24,574 nucleotides of DNA from a virus. Below, one piece after another: positions 20,944-24,574 of the stretch (its first letter is position 1; each line of letters starts with the position of its first letter). The translations under genes were made by a program, and so were the position numbers. The stretch lies in the IMG/VR virus record IMGVR_UViG_3300037189_004533, positions 1 to 24,574 of that record. One strand, given 5' to 3'. The notes under the pieces are model-generated. The model did no database searches. It saw nothing but the letters and a program-made list of their open reading frames with translations, and had not been told where the DNA came from.

Positions 20944-23900
20944 GCGTCAAGCAAATACCCAATCTTACGGCTGCTATTGCGCTCAATGGAACTGAGCAGC
21001 TTGAGGCTGTTCAGTCTGGCTCGTCGGTGCGGATCACAACTGCGCAGATTGGCTCGTATGTTGCCTCCGCCTATTATCCGGCGACTGGCATTTATAGCAT
21101 CACGGCCAATGCTCCTATTACGTCCAGCACCGTAGGAACGGCGGTTACAATTTCTCTGCCTACGCAGAGCATTACGAATGCCTATCTCACCACGATGGCT
21201 AATGGAACAATCAAGGCGAACATTTCTGGCACAACAGCCACACCTTCTGATGTCACCCCTAGTGCCATTCTTGACACATTTGGCACCCAGACTGGCTCTG
21301 TTCTTTATCGCGGCGCAACCAATTGGCAGGCGTTAACTGCGGGAACGGCCAATCAAGTTCTGACATCAAATGGGACGACATCTGCGCCGTCTTGGCAGAC
21401 CCTTTCTGTGCCGCCTCCCAGCATTGGCCCGACAGGCGTTGTGGCCGGAACTTATGGCTCTGCGTCCCAAGTTCCGGTATTCCATGTCCTCGCCAGTGGT
21501 CAGCTTGATAGTGTTACCAACACATCAATTGCGATTGGTGCTGCGGCTGTTTCTGGGCTGGCTCCTTCTGCGACGACTGATACGACGAATGCCAGTAATA
21601 TCACATCTGGCATTCTTGGTTCTGCTCGGTACAGCTCAACTCTATCTGCTGCGCTTGACGCATCTGCTGGCTCTACTCAGGGCAGCATCCTGTATCGCAA
21701 TGCTTCAGGATGGACTCAGCTTGGCCCTGGTACGTCTGGGCAGGTTCTTCAAACTCAAGGAGCTGGCGCAAACCCAACTTGGGCATCTGCGGCTGGCGCT
21801 GGAACTGTCACTTCAGTAGCTACAGGGACCGGTCTTACGGGCGGGCCAATAACGTCTTCTGGCACGATTAGCATTGCAAACACTGCCGTCACGGCTGGAT
21901 CGTATGGTTCTCAGTCTTCGGTTGGCACTTTCACTGTTAACGCACAGGGTCAGCTTACTTCCGCCACCAGCACTCCAATCAATGCTGTCGCACTAACAAC
22001 TGGCACAATTAGCACTGCTCCTGTGAACGACACGGACATTGCCAACAAGCTTTATGTCGATAGCACTGCTCAGGGGCTGAACTTTCACCAAGCTTGTAAC
22101 TATGCGACGACTGCCGATCTTGGAACGGTTTCGTATAACAATGGCTCTTCAGGCGTTGGCGCAACACTGACGAAGACGGCACCGTTCTCAACCTTGGCGG
22201 TGGACGGGCATACCTTTGTCTCGCCTACGGACATTGGTCTTCGCATTCTCGTGAAGAATGAAAGTAACTCTGCTTACAACGGAATTTATACCGTTACCAA
22301 TGTTGGGTCAGGCGCTGCGGGTTGGGTTTTGACCCGTGCAACTGACTATGACAGCAGCGGCACTGGCACAAACGAGATTGATGCTGGCGATTTTATCTTG
22401 GTTCTTTCTGGGACGACAAACGCCAACACATCATGGGTGCAGCAAACGCCCTTGCCAATAACAGTTGGGACGACTGGCATCGTCTTCACTCAGTTTGGTT
22501 CGCAAACTTCCTACACTGCCGGGACTGGCCTTACCCTTGCAAGTAACCAGTTCAGCATCACCAACACTGCTGTAACGGCGGGTTCTTATGGTGGCGTTTC
22601 CTCGGTTGGCACATTTACGGTCAACGCACAGGGCCAGCTCACTGCCGCCAGCAACACTTCAATCGCCATCAATGCTTCTGCCATAACGTCTGGCACGGTC
22701 ACTGTGGCTCAGGGCGGCACTGGTGCGACGACACTTACGGGGTATGTGAAGGGCAGTGGGACGAGTGCGCTTACTGCTTCTTCCACAATTCCCAGCACGG
22801 ACATCACTGGCCTTGGCACGATGTCCACCCAGAACGCCAATTCTGTCACGATCACGGGCGGCACGATCAATGGGGCGTCTATTGGCGCGACAACTCCCTC
22901 GACTGGCGCGTTCACGACCATCACGGCTGGTACTTGGAACGGTACGGCGATTGGTGCCATTTATGGTGGCACGGGCCAGACAACCGTTGCAACTGGTGAC
23001 ATTCTTTATGGGTCTGCGACAAACACATGGTCCAAGCTGGCGGCAGGAACTAACGGCTACGTTCTGACTCTTGCTGCTGGTGTGCCTACATGGGCTGCGT
23101 CTACGGGTGGCGTGACCAGCTTCCAGACATCTCTGAGTGGATTGACGCCTAGCAGCTCTTCAACTGGCGCAATCACACTGGCTGGGACTCTTGGGCCTAC
23201 TTCTGGCGGCACTGGTCTTTCCACCTATGCTACTGGCGACATTCTCTATGCTTCGGCCAGCAATACCCTGTCGAAGCTTGCAGCCAGCACCAATGGCTAT
23301 GTGCTGACCCTTTCTGGCGGTGTCCCGACATGGGCTTCTGCCAGCGGTGGAACTTATTCGCGCACAAGCTTCACGGCGACTGCGGGCCAGACGACATTCG
23401 CCGCAACCTACACAGTCGGCTATGTACAGGTCTATTTGAATGGCGTTCTGCTTAATTCGGCGGACTACACAGCTTCATCTGGAACTTCTGTTATCCTTGC
23501 CACAGCGGCATCTGTTGGCGATTTGGTTGATGTAATTGCAACGGCTGGCGGAACTCCTAGTGGTGGCAGCGGCACTGTTAACTCTGGCACAACCGGCCAA
23601 CTTGCGTACTACGCATCCAGCGGGACAGCAGTTTCTGGACTTAGCAATCTCCCGGTCACGAACCTCAATTCCGGCACGGGCGCATCGTCCACAACTTTCT
23701 GGCGCGGGGACGGAACATGGGCGACTCCTGCTGGCGGTGGCGGGCTGTCCTGGCAATCCGTCCAGACCGGCAATTTTACTGCCGTAAGCGGCAACGGCTA
23801 TCCGATCAACACCACATCCGGTGCAGTCACCGTGACGCTGCCTGCAAGCCCGTCTGCGGGCAATTATGTGCAGTTGACAGACTATGCTGGGACATGGGCA

Positions 23901-24574
23901 ACGAACAATGTTACGGTTGGGCGCAACGGGTCAAACATCAATGGCGTTGCCGCTGATGTTGTGTTGGCAATACGGCGGGAGTCGATTGCATTTGTGTATA
24001 TCGACGCAACGCAAGGGTGGATTGCGTATTCAAGTTTTAACGCTACAAATTCAGGTACTTATCTTGCGTCATACCTTGTTGTTGCTGGCGGTGGCGGTGG
24101 CGGTTACGGCGGCGCTGGAGGGGCGGGCGGTTTCTTAACTGGTTCAGCTTCTATTAATGTCGGTTCTACCTATACCGTTGTTGTTGGCGCTGCTGGCGCT
24201 GCCGGTACGTCTGGAGACGGCGGATCTGGAACCGCATCTTCTATAACCACCCTTGTACCAACTGGCACCAATATTGGCGGCGGCGGCGGAGCATATAATA
24301 CTTACCCAACAGCAAGAAACGGAATTGCTGGCGGATCAGGGGGCGGGGCTTCATATTCCAGCACAGTAGGCGCTTCTGGCACTGGAGGCGCGGGCACATC
24401 TGGGCAAGGTTTTGCTGGCGGTAGTGCTTACTTTACAGGGTCATTTGGTGCTAGTGGCGCTGGTGGCGGCGCAAGCGCCGCTGGCGGAAGCGCAACTTCT
24501 ACTCAAGGTGGGGCTGGCGGGGCTGGCACAGCTTCTACAATTACCGGATCATCTGTAACATACGCTGGCGGCGG
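20940..24574 (+). CDS. Tail fibre / receptor-binding protein, 3' end outside window (partial)
   Basis: An open frame of 1,211 codons from ATG 20940 with no stop before the window edge. It is Thr/Ser/Gly/Ala-rich and repetitive. Repeats include TAVTAGSYG…VGTFTVNAQGQLT (about 21880 and 22562, with a degraded copy near 21430) and GGTG…GDILY…LAAGTNGYVLTL…PTWA (about 22962 and 23201, with relatives near 21300 and 21690). A NKLYVDSTAQGLNFHQA segment introduces a fibre domain with a GIYTV strand; a later segment reads TVGYVQVYLNGVLLNSADYT. From about residue 1040 a glycine-rich tip begins (YLVVAGGGGGGYGGAGG). These features match phage fibres, whose tips bind host receptors. The start overlaps the previous stop by ATGA. 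Confidence 0.88.
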   Translation, partial: MSVKQIPNLTAAIALNGTEQLEAVQSGSSVRITTAQIGSYVASAYYPATGIYSITANAPITSSTVGTAVTISLPTQSITNAYLTTMANGTIKANISGTTATPSDVTPSAILDTFGTQTGSVLYRGATNWQALTAGTANQVLTSNGTTSAPSWQTLSVPPPSIGPTGVVAGTYGSASQVPVFHVLASGQLDSVTNTSIAIGAAAVSGLAPSATTDTTNASNITSGILGSARYSSTLSAALDASAGSTQGSILYRNASGWTQLGPGTSGQVLQTQGAGANPTWASAAGAGTVTSVATGTGLTGGPITSSGTISIANTAVTAGSYGSQSSVGTFTVNAQGQLTSATSTPINAVALTTGTISTAPVNDTDIANKLYVDSTAQGLNFHQACNYATTADLGTVSYNNGSSGVGATLTKTAPFSTLAVDGHTFVSPTDIGLRILVKNESNSAYNGIYTVTNVGSGAAGWVLTRATDYDSSGTGTNEIDAGDFILVLSGTTNANTSWVQQTPLPITVGTTGIVFTQFGSQTSYTAGTGLTLASNQFSITNTAVTAGSYGGVSSVGTFTVNAQGQLTAASNTSIAINASAITSGTVTVAQGGTGATTLTGYVKGSGTSALTASSTIPSTDITGLGTMSTQNANSVTITGGTINGASIGATTPSTGAFTTITAGTWNGTAIGAIYGGTGQTTVATGDILYGSATNTWSKLAAGTNGYVLTLAAGVPTWAASTGGVTSFQTSLSGLTPSSSSTGAITLAGTLGPTSGGTGLSTYATGDILYASASNTLSKLAASTNGYVLTLSGGVPTWASASGGTYSRTSFTATAGQTTFAATYTVGYVQVYLNGVLLNSADYTASSGTSVILATAASVGDLVDVIATAGGTPSGGSGTVNSGTTGQLAYYASSGTAVSGLSNLPVTNLNSGTGASSTTFWRGDGTWATPAGGGGLSWQSVQTGNFTAVSGNGYPINTTSGAVTVTLPASPSAGNYVQLTDYAGTWATNNVTVGRNGSNINGVAADVVLAIRRESIAFVYIDATQGWIAYSSFNATNSGTYLASYLVVAGGGGGGYGGAGGAGGFLTGSASINVGSTYTVVVGAAGAAGTSGDGGSGTASSITTLVPTGTNIGGGGGAYNTYPTARNGIAGGSGGGASYSSTVGASGTGGAGTSGQGFAGGSAYFTGSFGASGAGGGASAAGGSATSTQGGAGGAGTASTITGSSVTYAGG
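21877..22653 (+). repeat. Fibre-internal duplicated module (two copies)
   Basis: Copies at about 21879-21971 and 22562-22653 both encode NTAVTAGSYG, VGTFTVNAQGQLT and a following Ser/Ala turn. Their DNA is similar but not identical, indicating an older duplication inside the fibre shaft. Confidence 0.75.
22962..23342 (+). repeat. Fibre-internal duplicated GDILY…PTWA module
   Basis: Copies at about 22962-23102 and 23201-23342 both encode GGTG, ATGDILY, SKLAA, TNGYVLTL and VPTWA. More divergent relatives occur near 21300 and 21690. Such modules are typical recombination points in fibre genes. Confidence 0.75.

Noticed and set aside
21430-23342. Possible CRISPR-like or DNA-level repeat array
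   Set aside because: Repeats are in-frame, long, divergent and irregularly spaced, as expected for fibre shaft modules.
1-24574. tRNA genes, integrase, transposase or insertion-sequence ends
   Set aside because: I looked for cloverleaf-like segments, recombinase motifs and terminal repeats with duplications and found none I could support.

Overview
This window is part of a tailed double-stranded DNA phage (or prophage / phage-plasmid) genome. It holds the packaging, head, internal-virion and start of the tail-fibre modules, almost all on the + strand. A P22-type long portal (774 aa), two large candidate ejection proteins (one with a cell-wall hydrolase domain), an HK97-fold-like capsid protein, a head-tail adaptor and a long fibre, with no tape-measure or tail-tube gene in view, point to a short-tailed (podovirus-like) virion. 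Perfect chromosomal-type parS sites and the style of several small conserved proteins suggest a Gram-negative, probably alphaproteobacterial, host. That host assignment is inference.

Layout. 2-196 is the C-terminal end of a probable terminase small subunit. 197-691 is non-coding, C-rich and hairpin-rich, and carries two perfect 16-bp parS sites; a third lies at 1359-1374. Two minus-strand genes follow: an HTH + DUF551-like protein and a Tat-signal protein, divergent from terL. Then come terL (1921-3648), a small conserved gene, portal (3908-6232), and two large internal virion proteins (6232-7812 and 7825-9888). An AT-richer accessory pair sits at 9894-11889: an unusual fusion of an orotate-phosphoribosyltransferase-like domain to a seven-bladed PQQ/BamB-like propeller, then a stand-alone ParB/sulfiredoxin-fold protein. 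Next are a KGG-rich basic protein (11907-13040), a double-hairpin leader, a small gene, a GroES-like co-chaperonin, a scaffold-like protein and an AT-hook-like protein, ending at a terminator (about 15328-15355).

The head cassette then starts, possibly from its own promoter: a head-associated protein, the major capsid protein, a Gly/Thr/Ser-rich virion protein with an apparently inserted repeat-type domain, and a small KGG protein, closed by a strong terminator at 18481-18504. After it come three small to mid-size conserved genes (one only 54 codons), a head-tail adaptor, a zinc-ribbon protein, and a repetitive tail fibre with a glycine-rich tip that runs off the window at 24574.

The genes fit a late-morphogenesis programme: terminase and portal package DNA, the GroES-like protein and scaffold assist capsid folding and assembly, internal proteins are ejected and open the cell wall, and adaptor and fibre complete the tail. 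The least ordinary signals are the three parS sites between terS and terL, the phosphoribosyltransferase-propeller fusion, and short helical or repeated motifs shared by the internal virion proteins. No tRNA, CRISPR array, transposase, integrase or complete ParA/ParB pair is visible.
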